Source: Bigelowiella natans CCMP2755 (taxonomy: Eukaryota > Cercozoa > Chlorarachniophyceae). Taken from it: a stretch of 64,000 nucleotides of DNA. The notes under the pieces were generated by a model that was not told where the DNA came from, made no database searches, and was given only the letters and a program-made list of their open reading frames with translations. This document shows positions 37,481 through 50,436 of the stretch, in pieces (the first letter of the stretch is position 1; each line of letters begins with the position of its first letter). Made by a program: the position numbers and the translations under genes. The DNA lies in assembly GCA_000320545.1 (NCBI GenBank), contig ADNK01002758.1:62001-126000 (forward strand), read 5' to 3'.

Positions 37481-38174
37481 GGACTGGGCTTTTCCATTCT
37501 TTCTCATTTATCGTATTCGATAAATTTACGAGAGCTAACAAGTCGATACCATTGATCTACATTGACACAGAAAAGATGTGCGTGATCACACACCTACGAC
37601 AACAACATTTGTCAGTCGTCACAAATGTCGATACCAGGCTTGAGACCGGTTGCTTCGAACCTTCATTTAGTGACAACCTACATGTTTTGTCGCAGGACTA
37701 AGAATCCCTGCCATGACGATTCTCAAGTGGTCTCAAGCTATGTTTGGCTGCTGTAACGCAGCGCCATGGAAATGTAGGCAAATTTGTCAAATGTGATTTT
37801 TTCCGTCCTTGGACGTTATCTCGTACTTTTGGTGCAAATAGGGAGTAATGTACGTCGCACCATGATTTTTAGTGTGATTTTGTACTTGAAAGCTTGTCCA
37901 TTATTATTTAGTCAACGTTAACATCATCATCCTACATGTCAAATGTGGAATATGTGTTTTAGAGCAATTTGTATATTTAAGTATATTATTTCATTGTCGG
38001 AGGTAAGGGTATCAGTCCATGTTGATTGCAAAATTATTTCAGATAACAAATTCTATGCTGGGTTTTGAAAATGGTCGGCCGTTAAAAGTTTCTACATTGA
38101 TGACCAACATCGATTATGTTATCACGAGCTGCTTTGGTTTTTGCAAACACAATCGATAAATCCCTCCAGCCAAC
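37481..38174. promoter_or_regulatory. Head-to-head spacer
   Basis: About 690 bases between the basic/kinase gene (-) and the next + strand gene. AT-rich, with no CTAG clustering or microsatellites. No motif recognised. Confidence 0.35.
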
Positions 38175-39396
38175 ATGCTTTTGCATTCAAGTTCAAATAT
38201 AAAGGTGGATCCGTTAATTGAGTTTGGTCGGACTGATTACGAGCACACTCTAAAGGATGTCGATAGTCCTACTACATTAACTGATACGCATAAAGCGCAC
38301 TGGTATAAAAGTCAAGCTTTGAAAGCAGAAAGATGCAGAACTACAAAGATGATGTCTATAGCTGCTATTGAACAAAAATTAAATGCAAGATTAAATCCTG
38401 GAGGAATAAGAAACAGATGCATGAAAATGACAATTAAAAACAAAATTGACGACAAATCAGATAATTCCCATCGGAAAAAGCGCAGGTTACCTCGCGAGTT
38501 GCTACCCGAAGAGCGCTGGTATTGGTACTACAGCTTACCTTTGAGAGGATTTTTACCAATCGCCTCCATGGCATTGTTGTTTATCTTTTTCTTTATTGAA
38601 ACCATTATCTAGTCCCTATCAGTGTGGCCAATTCTATCGGAAAACGTCTACGGTAAGATTGACATACTTGATTTCTAGCCAATTCTACAAATACATACAT
38701 TGACCCTTAAATGTATTCTTACCCCAGCTATCTAGATGGCGCCACATGAGACTATGTCTAAAAAGGAAAACCAAAAACAATGGGAAAATAGGGAAGATGG
38801 AGAAACCATGTAAATTGCCTAGTGTAAAGCCACGTAAACTCTTCCAAGGTAAATATGTTTGTTTTGGCAAGCACATACAGTTCAAGTTGCTTTGATGTCT
38901 AGGAGTGTGCGAGATGAAGCTGCACCCTAAATTAAGAGCCCTGATGGTCGAAGAAGAGAATAAATCCCTTTCCTTAGCAATCAATCGCAAGGGCAGTGAC
39001 ATTATGATGGAGAAGGCTCGTTTCTCTGCGCCGGGTGACACTAGAACGGAAATTCAACACCCTTCTTCGAAATATCGTGCAGAAGATGAAACGAAGTGGT
39101 ATCACCTTGCTGGTGGTAGATGTAAGTCACCTCAGCAATATTCGAAAGGTCAATGTAAATCTCATCGTCAACTTCGCAAACGGAACACGACTTTAGGAAG
39201 GTTTAACTCCGTAAAACAAGACATTCGAGGTATGGATCTAGGCAACGATGGCACAAATAAAAATAGCTGCGATATTAATCAAAATTCTGGGAGTTTCTCT
39301 TTAATAGACAATGATTTGCCTTCCGGATTACCGTCTCTTAAAAGCCTCTGTCCCGACATTTTTGGTTTAAAAAACCGAAATCAGCATGGAATTTAG
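38175..39396 (+). CDS. Unknown basic protein(s) with one transmembrane segment
   Basis: The first ORF (38175-38612) starts MLLHSSSNIKVDPLIEFG, has a Lys/Arg-rich centre (SHRKKRRLPRELLPEERW) and ends in a hydrophobic segment (FLPIASMALLFIFFFIETII), which suggests a tail-anchored membrane protein. Two further exons on the same strand, about 38725-38848 and 38904-39396, encode Arg/Lys-rich sequence (RWRHMRLCLKRKTKNN; VCEMKLHPKLRALMVEEENK) ending GLKNRNQHGI. Whether these belong to one spliced gene that skips the first stop, or to two genes, I cannot decide. No family recognised. The 3' end faces the next - strand gene across a CTAG island. Confidence 0.45.
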
Positions 39397-39639
39397 TTCC
39401 TTTCAAAGATCAGCAACATCGGGAGACAATGGCGAGCTGTTTTTGACAGGGATCAACGTTGGTTGTATAACTATAACAATCTCACTCGACTAACCACACA
39501 TCCCTGCACATTGTTTACGTTTTAAGCATTTAACCAATTGGAATTCATGCAATTTGTCGCATTTGTTCCATTTATCACGTTGTAAAGCGATGGACAAAAC
39601 GCATGCTTTTATTGAAAAATTAAAAAATTGCGCCACATA

Positions 39640-40100
39640 GCACAATGCTCTAGGCACTAGATCACAGCACCCTCTTCACATCTAGACATAGATCTCTACT
39701 CTAGTACTCTGGTACTGTCCAGATCTAGATGAATGAGAGATGCACGCACATCATATCTAAACATGTCAATTAAATAGATTAACCTCGAAATGTAGCGCTA
39801 GTTCGCTGCACAGGCTACACTGTGTCTCTGGATTTCTAGATTTGTAATTGTTGATGTACATCTAGACATGCACATCTAAATGTATATGCTCGAGCGTGTG
39901 TGCGCGCGCATGTGTGTGTAGTCTCTAGCTCTAGCTAGCTAGAGCTAACCATCTGCAAAACAACAACTGTGTGCAACCGTGCCTTTCTAGCTTTCATGAT
40001 CTAAAGTGTGCATAGCTCTAGAGCTCTAGAACTAGACAACGCTTGCTAGCTTGCATCAACACTGAATTGAGTTCTAGAAACGATGAATAACATCAAGCCT
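39640..40100. repeat. CTAG/palindrome-rich island (tail-to-tail spacer)
   Basis: About 20 CTAG tetramers by hand count in 460 bases, mostly as TCTAGA, CTCTAGAG and GCTAGCTAGAGC. Located between stops at 39396 (+) and 40145 (-). Confidence 0.75.
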
Positions 40101-40144
40101 TTGCGATGATTTAAACTAAATTCTTACCAACAGACTGCATTCTG

Positions 40145-40794
40145 TTAATTTACAACTGCCTGTCCTCGTCCTTTAATTGCACCGCCTTTATTTTCTGCTC
40201 TCCGTTTCTTATTGTTTTTGGCAGCGTTGTTGCTTCTTTTACCAGTGTTCGAATTGCTATTTCTATTGTTAGGTTTCTTTTTCCTTCCTGTGTTGAGAGG
40301 CGCCTCTTTAATCGTATCTGTGTACTCTGATTTCATATTTTTTTCTTCCTTCATGCGTTGTTCCTTGGTACTGGCATTATTGTTCTTGTTGCTCTTCCTT
40401 ATGGCCTGCCCACCCCTTGAACCGCGTTGTCGCGGCTTTCCTGATGCTACTCCCAGCTGCTCTTGCTGCTGCTTCTTTTGTTGCCGGCTACCCCTGGATC
40501 TCGCACGAGTTTTCACCCCAGTTACTTTTTGGCGGTGCTAAATCAGATAGTAGGTTGTTAATCTTATTTTAACATTCTCCCTTTTTTAATAATTTATGTG
40601 TACACCATAATTATTACCTGCTCCTCGAGAGGCTTGCTTCCCTGTCCTGCTCTTTTCTTTGTAATATTTGCTGGTGGTGAGCTGCTTGGAGGCGGCGGCT
40701 TCACGTTTCGTGATGACACAGGTAACTGCTGCTGCTGCCGCCCCATCTTTGTATCACGATGTGCTGATAACATCTTAAAATTCTGAAAATATGA

Positions 40795-40863
<69 letters not shown>

Positions 40864-42043
40864 GGTAGCATATATGTGCTCTCTGAGAATGCAATTAACA
40901 CACCCTGTTATCTTTTCCAACCTCCTCCATTCTTTCTCCCTTCAAATATATCAGCCAGAAATACAAATACACTTCTACGCGCACACTATATATTGACTTA
41001 TGTGCATTATATGTGCCACAATACGTGTTTTTGTAAAATTGCGTTCCACACTGAATTTTGCTCAAGTTTATGTCATTTTGGAGTTATTGATAATGTTGTC
41101 AAAAGCATCGATTTGCTCGTTCTTCTTACCAAGAGCTTGCCGTAGGTGGGATCTTCAAGGCATTGTTCGAATAACACTCGCTTTGAAACACCGGCAAACC
41201 GTGGACCTTTTTTCACTGCAACGGGTGTAGTACTCCCCTGTGTAGTAGCACCACTAGAATAGATTTTGTCAGTTCCTTCGTCCTTGTGTTGCTGCTGTCT
41301 TTCTGATCTCTCACTGCTGCTATGTGTCTCCAATTTGCTGCTGCCCTTCTTCTCCGTCTCCTTGATTTGCACACCTCTCCTGCTTGTCATCGGTCCTCGG
41401 CGTCGCTTATTCCCGACATCTAGTAAAATTGTGTTTTGGTTAGTATAATTTGATGGCATGTTGGAAATAGGTACGATATATACAGAACAAATCAATGCTT
41501 GTTGACGAAAATATAATTTATTGAAAGACTAAGAAAACTTCAAGTGCGTATTCTGTTTTGGCTAACTCCCAAATTGTAACGTTAACCATCTTTGGAAAAA
41601 ACACTAAGATTTGATGACGCTGCCGCATGATATTAGAACGACCTTTCTCCTGCTGTTTTCCCTCCTCTGCAGCAGGTCTACTTCTGCTCTTCCCTTTCTT
41701 TGTCGATTTAGCGTTCCCACTTTTGTTAGCAACTGCCAAGGACTTTTTAGCTTCACCATTTTTACTTTTATTTTGGTTCTGCATGGTATCTGTTTTCTTC
41801 ATCCTCTTATTCTGCTGCTTATCTTGCTTTTGTCGGCGTGGTGTTTCTCCCTCCTCATCAGCGGAGTATTTCTTTCTTGCAGATTTCTTTCCCTCTTTCT
41901 TTTGTTTTGAATTACTATCACTGCTATTCTTTTTGATTTTGCTTCTCCTATTACCATCTAATTTCTGTCTATTTGCTTCCCCCCCACCAGCTGCTTGCCC
42001 ACTTGCTTGATGAGATGTGGAAGCTTTCGTGTCTGGTTTCTTG

Positions 42044-42077
<34 letters not shown>

Positions 42078-43363
42078 CCTTGATCCTCCAACGCTGTTTT
42101 GTCTTACCATTATGAGTTCCTTCCCTATTATTAGCTGCTGCTGATGCCTCTACTTTTGATGAAGTAGTTCTAGGAGTGCTTCCAGGAACTCCCTGGTCCC
42201 CCCCCCCTTTCTGCCCCTTTCCCGTTCTTTTCTTCCCGGAAGAGGTTCTAGATGACGTAGTATCATCGATAGATCGGCTATCGACTGTTGATTTCTTGCC
42301 TCCTGTGTTGGACGTCTTAGGCACCCATCTAGTAGACTTTTGAGTTCCCCCTTTCTTTACAGTTGATGTGGTGGTTGTAGCTGCTGCTGTAGCAGTAGAA
42401 GCTTTTGTAGCACGAGGCTTCTTTGCCTTCTTTGCTTCCTTTGCGGACTTACCATCCGTTACTCTTTCGGTTTTATTGTTTGCTTTCCTCTCTGTCTTAG
42501 CCTTTTTCTGTGTAGTTTTTCTCTTCGCCTTTGCTGTGTTTGCTTTATTTCTCTTCTGCTCCGTTACTGTTGCTCGCACTTTCTTACTGTTAGTATTATT
42601 ACCCTTTGCAATAATCGCCCTCGCGGATTTAATGCGAGCGCTAATGGAATTAATCGACGTTATGATGTCATCTTGCCTCTCCTTTAGAAGTACCATGTTT
42701 TTGTTCTTCTGATGATGTCCTCCTTTCTGGTCGCTTTTTTTCTCCTCGCTTATCGTAGCTGCTGCGCTGCCCTTATCATCATTCTTCTCGCTCATTTTAG
42801 CTGCTACGCTGTCCTTGTTCTCATTCTTCTCGCTCATCGCAGCTGCTGCGCTGCCCTTGTCATCATTCTCCTCGCTCATCGTAGCTGCTGCGCTGCCCTT
42901 GTTCTCATTCTTCTCGCTCATTTTAGCTGCTGTGATGTCCTTGTTCTCATTATTCTCGCTCATCGCAGCTACTGTGCTGTCCTTGTTCCCATTTTCCTCG
43001 CTCATCGTAGCTGCTGTGCCATCTTTGTTCTCATTCTCCTCGCTCATTTTAGCTGCTGCGCTGTCCTTGTTCTCAGCTTGCAAAGAGCTCACTGCTTCAT
43101 TGGGCTTCCCTGCTTGTTGCGATGCAATCTCATCCTATGAAAAAACACCACATGTGACAGTTATGATTGTGTCAGAGCATGCTGTTGACTGTGGAGAAGA
43201 ACTAACTGCGTTCAATCATAAACATCTCTATGGTGACTTCATAAGCTCTGTTAGGAGGGTTTGAGCTTGCACATAGATTTTACTTTGCACCGGTGATGGT
43301 AACCTTTTTGGCTTGATCCAAACTTTGAGCTGCAGCCTTCTCCACGTCAGTATCTGCGGTCAT
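40145..43363 (-). CDS. Highly basic, disordered protein with N-terminal 14-residue repeats
   Basis: Proposed start at 43363 (MTADTDVEKAAAQSLDQAKK), continuing at 43138 (DEIASQQAGKPNEAVSSLQA). Seven or eight 14-residue repeats of the type MSEKNENKGSAAAT follow. A long Lys/Ala/Thr/Ser-rich segment of histone-H1-like composition runs to about 41.6 kb. Later exons at about 41410-41127 (KRRRGPMTSRRG; FAGVSKRVLFEQCLEDPTYG), 40790-40620 and 40540-40145 (ending KNNKKRRAENKGGAIKGRGQ) are also basic. The composition suggests a nuclear, DNA- or RNA-associated protein, but there is no recognised domain; the best-ordered piece is around FAGVSKRVLFEQCLEDPTYG. (AT)n and (AC)n runs lie in an intron at 40797-40860. 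Further 5' exons may exist near 43.6-43.98 kb. Confidence 0.6.
42746..43076. repeat. Coding 42-bp minisatellite
   Basis: Seven to eight head-to-tail copies of a 42-bp unit encoding, on the - strand, MSE(E/K/N)N(E/D)(N/D)K(D/G)S(A/V)AA(T/A/K). Copies differ at several positions but stay in frame with no stops, so the array is under coding constraint or young. Confidence 0.9.
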
Positions 43364-43639
43364 GACAATCGTACCTACCGAAGGAATGGGGAACGAAAGG
43401 TGGCTGTGCGGGTTGAGGAAAACGAGAAGAATCCTGCACCTCCTTCGTAGAACAGGATAATTTCACAAATAGGACCTATTTCTCCCTTGCGACTTACTCA
43501 GATGAGGGAATTCTGTACATGCAATGTCCAGCATCGAACAGATATTTTCGGCCTGGAAAACGCAATATGCGTCAAGCAAGAACGGAGTGATTCCGAAGGT
43601 AAATGGCTGTGCGATGCGTATCTTGCTGATCGCCGCTGG

Positions 43640-43731
43640 AAATCTTACGATATTTCTCGCATCGAGAATAGTCTAAAGCTGCAGTGTTGATTACGGAAAG
43701 AAATCTAGGATATTCCTCCGATCGGAAATAG
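43640..43731. repeat. Two palindrome-bearing direct repeats, 60-bp period
   Basis: AAATCTTACGATATTTCTCG followed by CATCGAGAATAG (43640-43671) and a related AAATCTAGGATATTCCTCCG followed by ATCGGAAATAG (43700-43731). Each contains a dyad (TTCTCG/CGAGAA; TTCC/GGAA). They lie in the head-to-head spacer between starts at 43363 and 43994. They may be paired operator-like sites, or a 20-codon repeat in an unrecognised - strand exon. Confidence 0.5.
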
Positions 43732-43993
43732 TAACAATCTGAGGCATGGGCAGTAGTCGAATTAACAACCACACGCTTCCATGTACTGAGCCTACTAGAT
43801 GAACAGGGAGGGGGGGAGGGATTACTGAGATTGTAACATACCATTCATCGCCGAATTTGTTTACATCAGAGCTAATCGATCTGAATAAGAACGGGGGGAA
43901 ACAAGTTTCGTCAAAACAGCACTGCTCATGAAGAACATCCTCTAGACGCTGCTTCGCTTCCAATCCTCGAAGCAAATCCCATCAAGAACAATA

Positions 43994-44686
43994 ATGAATG
44001 TACAGGAGACTGAGGACGACAGCAAGGCGAAGTAAATTATTCTTCATATATCCCCATTATGTTCTGTTTGCATTTCCTTGACTGAAGGAGTTAAAGCAAC
44101 CCCAAAAACTGTGTTGTTGGGAATAATGTTGGGGTACCTACGTCGTTGTCATCGTCGTTGTCGTATCGTCACACTAAATAAAGTCACAATAATCAGGCTA
44201 TTGTCACCGTGTTCCCCAGCTTTGTTGCAAGATGTAGAAGGCAGTAGCATCCAGAACCAAGGCAATCACTCTCCAGATCGCAAGGTAGTAGTAGTAGGCA
44301 ATGCAGACGAAACACGTACGAATGAAGGAAGGGGGGGGATGAGGAGGAGGAGGAGGAAGGAGCATGGAGAGGGGCGATAGGATCCAATTTAGATTTGACA
44401 TTTGATAGAAGCTAATTTGTATTGAAAGCGAGAAGAGGACCTCCGGATATTGGCAGTAACATACTCCGTGCTCTTCTCAAGGTAATGCCAATTCAATCAG
44501 CACGAAAATTGATTAGATGATCCTTGTCGATTATTCTTGTTGATGATATGCAATCTGGATATTATGGTGAACAGATACGCCATAGCGACTTTTCTCTCGT
44601 CGTTTTTCCCTACCTATGCAGAAGGTGATGATCAGACATCGGTTATCATATCAGACAAAATGATAATTTCACACTAAATTCTGCAT

Positions 44687-44751
<65 letters not shown>

Positions 44752-44927
44752 ACTATGCTCAGACAATAACATTTCGGGCACAATATCTGGTCTTATCTTT
44801 GCGGCATATCCTTTGGGGATAACAATTACATCAGCTGTGGGAACAGATTGGATGCACAGGTACTACTATTTATCTTGTAACTTCCTAATAATACTCATAA
44901 TTACTATCACCTCAAATTGATGCTTGC

Positions 44928-44974
<47 letters not shown>

Positions 44975-45050
44975 TGTGTGTGTGTGTGTATGCCGCGCTT
45001 CGTTTCGAATCCTCTCAATAAAAAACACAACTTAATCAGTGTCATCATTG

Positions 45051-45083
<33 letters not shown>

Positions 45084-45329
45084 GGCTCGGATTGAAATCG
45101 TGTTTAGTTGTGGGAATGATAAACACAACATTGTTTACGTTTTTGTTTGGGGCAACTCCAACACTCTGTAAGGTAGGCAGATGATGAAAAAACAGCCCTT
45201 GTTATTCTCTCACTCACTGACAGCACTATAATAACAAACAAACAGAGGTTTGGATTTGGTGATCAAAACCAGCAATGGTTCTTTTTGCTATTCTACTTCT
45301 TGGGAGGACTGGTAAGATCTAAATTCATA

Positions 45330-45373
<44 letters not shown>

Positions 45374-45505
45374 CTCTCCTCCCATGGAAGATCAACTTGT
45401 GACATCATTATGCATGCGGAGAGAATGTGTGTAATACGGTTTCTTTTCACCTCTTCATCAATATACTCTTACAGTTGTTCTCACAGAAATAACCACTTCC
45501 ACCAC

Positions 45506-45541
<36 letters not shown>

Positions 45542-45558
45542 GCCAACAAGAACTAAAA

Positions 45559-45590
<32 letters not shown>

Positions 45591-46532
45591 CTCAGGGGGG
45601 GGCCGTAGCAGAAACGGGTTGCATCATGATCGCAAATTACCGTTTTCGAGAGAATTCTGGAGCAATTTCAGCTTCTATTGGGACTGTGTGTGGCCTGGGT
45701 AGTAGTAGTAGTAGTAGTAGTTGTTGTTGTTGTAGTAATTGTGCTTGTAGTCGGTTGCTCTCTTTTCCTTTATTCAAATACGGTGATGCTGCTTGAGTCA
45801 GTCAGGAGTTATTGATGATTCTCACCACTAGCGAATGACCAACTTATTCTTATCATTACAAGCACTACCTTTTCAATATCATCATGATTATCATCATCAT
45901 CATCAATCATCATCATCGTTCTCGACTCAGTACTAATTATCGTTATCATGATCATCATGAAACTAGGATGCATGGCTGGCCCACCTATGGGTACGTATGG
46001 TGACGACGATGATGATGATGATGGTGGTGATGATGATGATGAGGATGATGGTGATGATGGATAAGATAGCGAATGAAAGTCATATCGAGATATATTCTAA
46101 TAACTCTCCTCTCAATAGACTTCCTTGTTGTCGTTGTCGTTGTTGTTGTAGTTATTGTTATTGTTGATGATGATGATGATGATGATATCCATCATCTTTC
46201 GTGTAATTATTGCTATTGAGATGTTAGCTGACGATAACAGCCGAAGTACTGTTGTTGCTATTGTTGTTATCTTCCCCCCCCCCACTGAATGATTGATTGA
46301 TTGATTGATTGGTTGGTGTGCTGTGCCTGGTGGTGTATTATTGTCAAAGGTGGTATACTATATGACTACGGCGCCTACACGGGGCTGACAGCGTTCTTCT
46401 TTCCATTTCTCGTCTTCTCTGCAGTGCCGTTTATCATCCTAGCTGCCCTTCCTTTTGCCCTTGGGCCATCATTCTCGGTATGATGATGACACTATGTTGT
46501 TACTGAGTAGTTTTGGTGTGCGTGTTTGTGCG

Positions 46533-46588
<56 letters not shown>

Positions 46589-46692
46589 AGAGAAGAGTCA
46601 TGGAGGCGGACCAGGATTGTTTCCCTTCGTGTTCTGAATTGTGTCTTCCTGTTCTTCACTAGAATAAAGTTTGATTTGCTATGAGATTTATT

Positions 46693-46726
<34 letters not shown>

Positions 46727-47595
46727 CTGATTGATTATGGTTGGTCCTACTAGTAAGAAGAAGCATCTTCCATTGTTTCATGCTTCTTTCATCAGTGAAT
46801 GGTGTGATACACAAAACTGATCGTTGGCATACCTAAACACACAACTCGCTACCTCTATATCAGGACGAAGACATGTCTGCTTCACAACAGCAACAACAAC
46901 AACAACAACGTTCCGAAGAAAGAGAGCAAATGCATAACGACGAAGAGCTGAACGGAGTTCCGCCTAATGATAATGATGAGGGGAAAAATGATGATGATGA
47001 CGATGATGATGGTGATACTACTACTTCTGCTACCACCTCTATCACCAAGGTATTGATGCGAACAAGCTAGGAAAAGAAGAAGAAGACGACGACGATGATG
47101 ATGATGATGATGATGATGGGTGATGATGAGTAGCAATGGTAAGTATTCAGTACATTTTAATGAAGGTCCACGCGCACCCCAGATAATAATAGTAATAATA
47201 AATCATAATAATATATAGCCGGGGAGCAGCCTTAATGGCATTCTTCTACGATCCCATCAACACCGTAGTTCATAATGGTGATGATGATGATATTGATGAT
47301 GATGATAATGATGATGATGATGATGATGCTACTAGGTTATGACGAAATCACGGCTCGTGTCTTTGATCGCAATGGGGTAGGCTTTTGTGGCCGAATTACT
47401 ACTTATAATTGTTATTATAATGATCGTTATTGTTATTATCTCTCTTTGGCGTGATGCTTGTTGCTGCTGGGTTGTGTCCTTACATAACAAGTTATATAGC
47501 TATATTCCTTCAAATTTGATGGCATCATCATCATCATCTCATCATGAGGACAACTTACATTGTACTAGCTCATGTCAGCCCAAGTATGCATGTAG

Positions 47596-47635
<40 letters not shown>

Positions 47636-48170
47636 TGTGTGCGTGTGTGTATGGGGGGTTGCGTGCGCAAAAGCAGCTTTTAAGAGTACAATCCTTCTAC
47701 AAGTTCTTCTGACCTTCCTCCTCCTCCTGTAACGTCTTCTTGTTGTTCTTGTTCTTGTTCTTCTTCTAATAATGTAAGTATCAATGGAGGGCTAGTGTCA
47801 AGCTTAGATCCAACTTTAGCCTACCGTCTTAGCAGCAAAGTAAACATTTCTCGATCCTTATCATCACCATCATCGTCGTCATCATCACCATTATCATTAT
47901 CAGTATCATCGTCATCATGTTCTTCGTCTATGTTTCTATCTTAGTCCATATGACAATCATCATCATCATCATCATCACTATCAGCCTATTGACTACTCAA
48001 GCACAATGGTGGGGCTGGTGTTCATGGTATCTTCCATCTCGTACATCGTCACGTCAATACCTTGCGGCTACATCATGGACTATTACAAGGTGCTGCTAGT
48101 AACTTGCTAAGTGACTATTAAACTACTACCAAGATGTGATCAATGTGGAAAACAAAGGAGGAGACAGCAA

Positions 48171-48204
<34 letters not shown>

Positions 48205-48573
48205 GTGATGATATCAGGGTTGTAGCTACGTATTTAAGGGGGTTCAAGCTGGCGGTCTGCTGTCTTTGTTTGTTTGCTTTATGATGCTCGGCCCTCTTCA
48301 ATTGAGGTAGTAGTAGTAGTAGTAGTAGCAGTAGTAGTAGTACTTAAGAGAGATTTGCTGAAGAAGAGGACGATTAAGCGATGTGTGCTCCTTTATGATG
48401 ACGACGTATATGTCACAACAATTACTCGAAGTAGATGAGTGCAAAGTAGGAGTAGTAGTGGTAGTGGAAGTGAGCAGTTATAAGTGGTTGGATATAAGCG
48501 GTGTTGGATATTTGCCACCTGGTATCTAATTTATACTACTATCGTTTGCTCGCTCTCTCTCTCTTTCTCTCTC

Positions 48574-48616
<43 letters not shown>

Positions 48617-48684
48617 AGGATATTTCAATCTGCATTCAACAACGTTCCCTCTGCATGGATCGGCATGCTTCTGAAGGGTGATAT

Positions 48685-48719
<35 letters not shown>

Positions 48720-48934
48720 AACTCCTAATTATTGGTGTATTTACGCGCATCTCTTGGCAATAACAAACCTAGAAATGTTTTGATATCACTATTCTTAACA
48801 TCGTCATCATCATCGTCGTCATCATCTTCATTATCATCATGATGCTGCAGGGATTGGTAGCACTGGCAACAACGCAGTATATCCTGATCTCGTCATAGGA
48901 GTAATAAGAGACCATTTAGTCATCCTCCTTTCCT

Positions 48935-48975
<41 letters not shown>

Positions 48976-49060
48976 CTTAATATGTGTGTGTGTGTGTGTG
49001 TTGGCGGCGTTAATTTGGAGATGTATAGTAGTATATATAATTAACAGGGTGATAACAACG

Positions 49061-49092
<32 letters not shown>

Positions 49093-49314
49093 AATGACGA
49101 TATATGCTTAATAACGTTAGTGCTTCTTACCAAATGAATAAGAACCTACTACCGCTACTACTATAGAATTTGTTAATAAGATAGCAGTAGGTGATGGTGG
49201 TAGTAATGATGATAGAATGACGAATATTCTCGATGATTCTCTTATATCATTGGCTCTTAGCATTGGACAGTACGTAAAATTTGCACCATTATTATGATCG
49301 TTATTATGATTGTT

Positions 49315-49349
<35 letters not shown>

Positions 49350-50436
49350 TATCTCCTTGTTCTCCTTCTTCTTCTTCTTCTTCTTCTTCTTCTTCTTCTT
49401 CTTCACTTCAGATACGAGGCAACGATGAAAAAGTGCATGCAATGATATCAGGAGTTTGGAATGCAGTGTAAGTCTCCCAGTAACTAGACGATGATAGATC
49501 ATCAATAAGCAATAGATAAAGAACACGAAGAACAAGAACAAGAAGAAGGGGATGTGGACGATGATAGAAATAAATTCAAACACGAGGACCCAACGCAGTA
49601 AGATGTTCTCATAATGGCCTCTCTCTCTCTCTTTCTCTCTCTCTCTTTGCCTTAATTTTCATTCAGATATGCTGTGGGATGGGCCATTGGACCTTTATAT
49701 GGCGGAGCAGTATACCAGGTAGTAGCATCTAGTATTGTGAGTGTGTGAGTATTTGTGTGTGTGTGTGTGTGTGTGCGTATTCAGGGCCACTGTTCTTAAA
49801 TTATCGGTTTGTTAATCATATTCTCCTTCCATCCGTTTCGCAAATGATCATCTCGATTTGTATGATTGACCAACTTTGGTATGGTGTACTTTGTATCTTC
49901 TCGTAGGCTTTTGGATTTGCAGGATATGCCACCATAAATGCAATGTAGTGTGAGTTTTTTAGCAGTAGTGCCGCATGCAGTCCAATGATATCGATATATC
50001 ACCGACCAGTAATGGCTCTCACTCATTTATTGCTTTATCAATTATTTGTTTAGTATAGCACTAGTGTGCTCATCGATGCTGTTCCTGACCTCGATTCCTT
50101 CTGTCTCGCATTATCTTAACAAAACAACCACAAAAGTATACGTCACCAGGTGTGCTCCTCCATAGCAGTTATTAAAGTAGTTCAATCTAGCTATTCATAA
50201 CCTTTATTTTGGTCGATGCGACGAATTGCCTTACTTGTGTGCAATGCATGTTTGCATAATGATGTATCAGCGACAGCCTGACCACAGCTCCTCAAGGATT
50301 TGAACCAATACCGGCTCACGATCCACAGGACAATGACGTTGATGATGTTGATGAGAATGGTTATCGAGAGAAAGGAGTAGGACGGTTGGAAGGTATGCAA
50401 GAGGAGCGAAAGAGGCAACCAAACCACGTGCAGTAG
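43994..50436 (+). CDS. Major facilitator superfamily transporter, SLC18-like
   Basis: A membrane transporter spread over about 18 short exons. Recognisable pieces in order are NRYAIATFLSSFFPTYAE (44.55-44.63 kb, TM1), NNISGTISGLIFAAYPLGIT, RLGLKSCLVVGMINTTLFTF, FGFGDQNQQWFFLLFYFLGG, GAVAETGCIMIANYRF, GAISASIGTVCGLG, GILYDYGAYTGLTAFFFPFL with FIILAALPFALGP (46.35-46.48 kb), a cytosolic Gln/Asp-rich loop (46.87-47.07 kb), STMVGLVFMVSSISYIVTSI-PCGYIMDYY (48.0-48.09 kb), IFQSAFNNVPSAWIGMLLKG, YAVGWAIGPLYGGAVYQ, AFGFAGYATINA, and a final TM (LVCSSMLFLTSIPSVSHYLN). The tail ends EERKRQPNHVQ at 50436. The IGPLYGGAVY and YPLGI segments resemble the SLC18 (vesicular amine / SLC18B1) branch. Substrate unknown. 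The start (MNVQETEDDSKAK at 43994) is uncertain because the first intron phases do not agree. Introns are packed with (CT)n, (GT)n and (GAT)n. Confidence 0.82.
44693..45592. repeat. Compound dinucleotide microsatellites in MFS introns
   Basis: (CT)n running directly into (GT)n at 44693-44751 and again at 44932-44988; (CT)n at 45332-45370; (CT)n-(CA)n at 45560-45592; (CAT)n at 45053-45082 and 45508-45538. Most precede exons and could act as extended polypyrimidine tracts. Confidence 0.9.
46538..49400. repeat. Microsatellites in 3' half of MFS gene
   Basis: (GA)n at 46540-46590; (CAT)n at 46694-46727; (GAT)n at 47274-47330, 48172-48210, 48678-48718 and 49062-49092; (AT)n at 47598-47632; (GT)n at 48575-48613; (CT)n at 48940-48969; (CAT)n and (TTC)n at 49318-49403. 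Confidence 0.85.

Noticed and set aside
41611-43264. Long hydrophobic + strand ORFs resembling membrane proteins with LLAHRSCCA repeats
   Set aside because: They are antisense shadows of the Lys/Ala-rich - strand exon and its 42-bp repeat; Lys codons read as Phe/Leu on the other strand.
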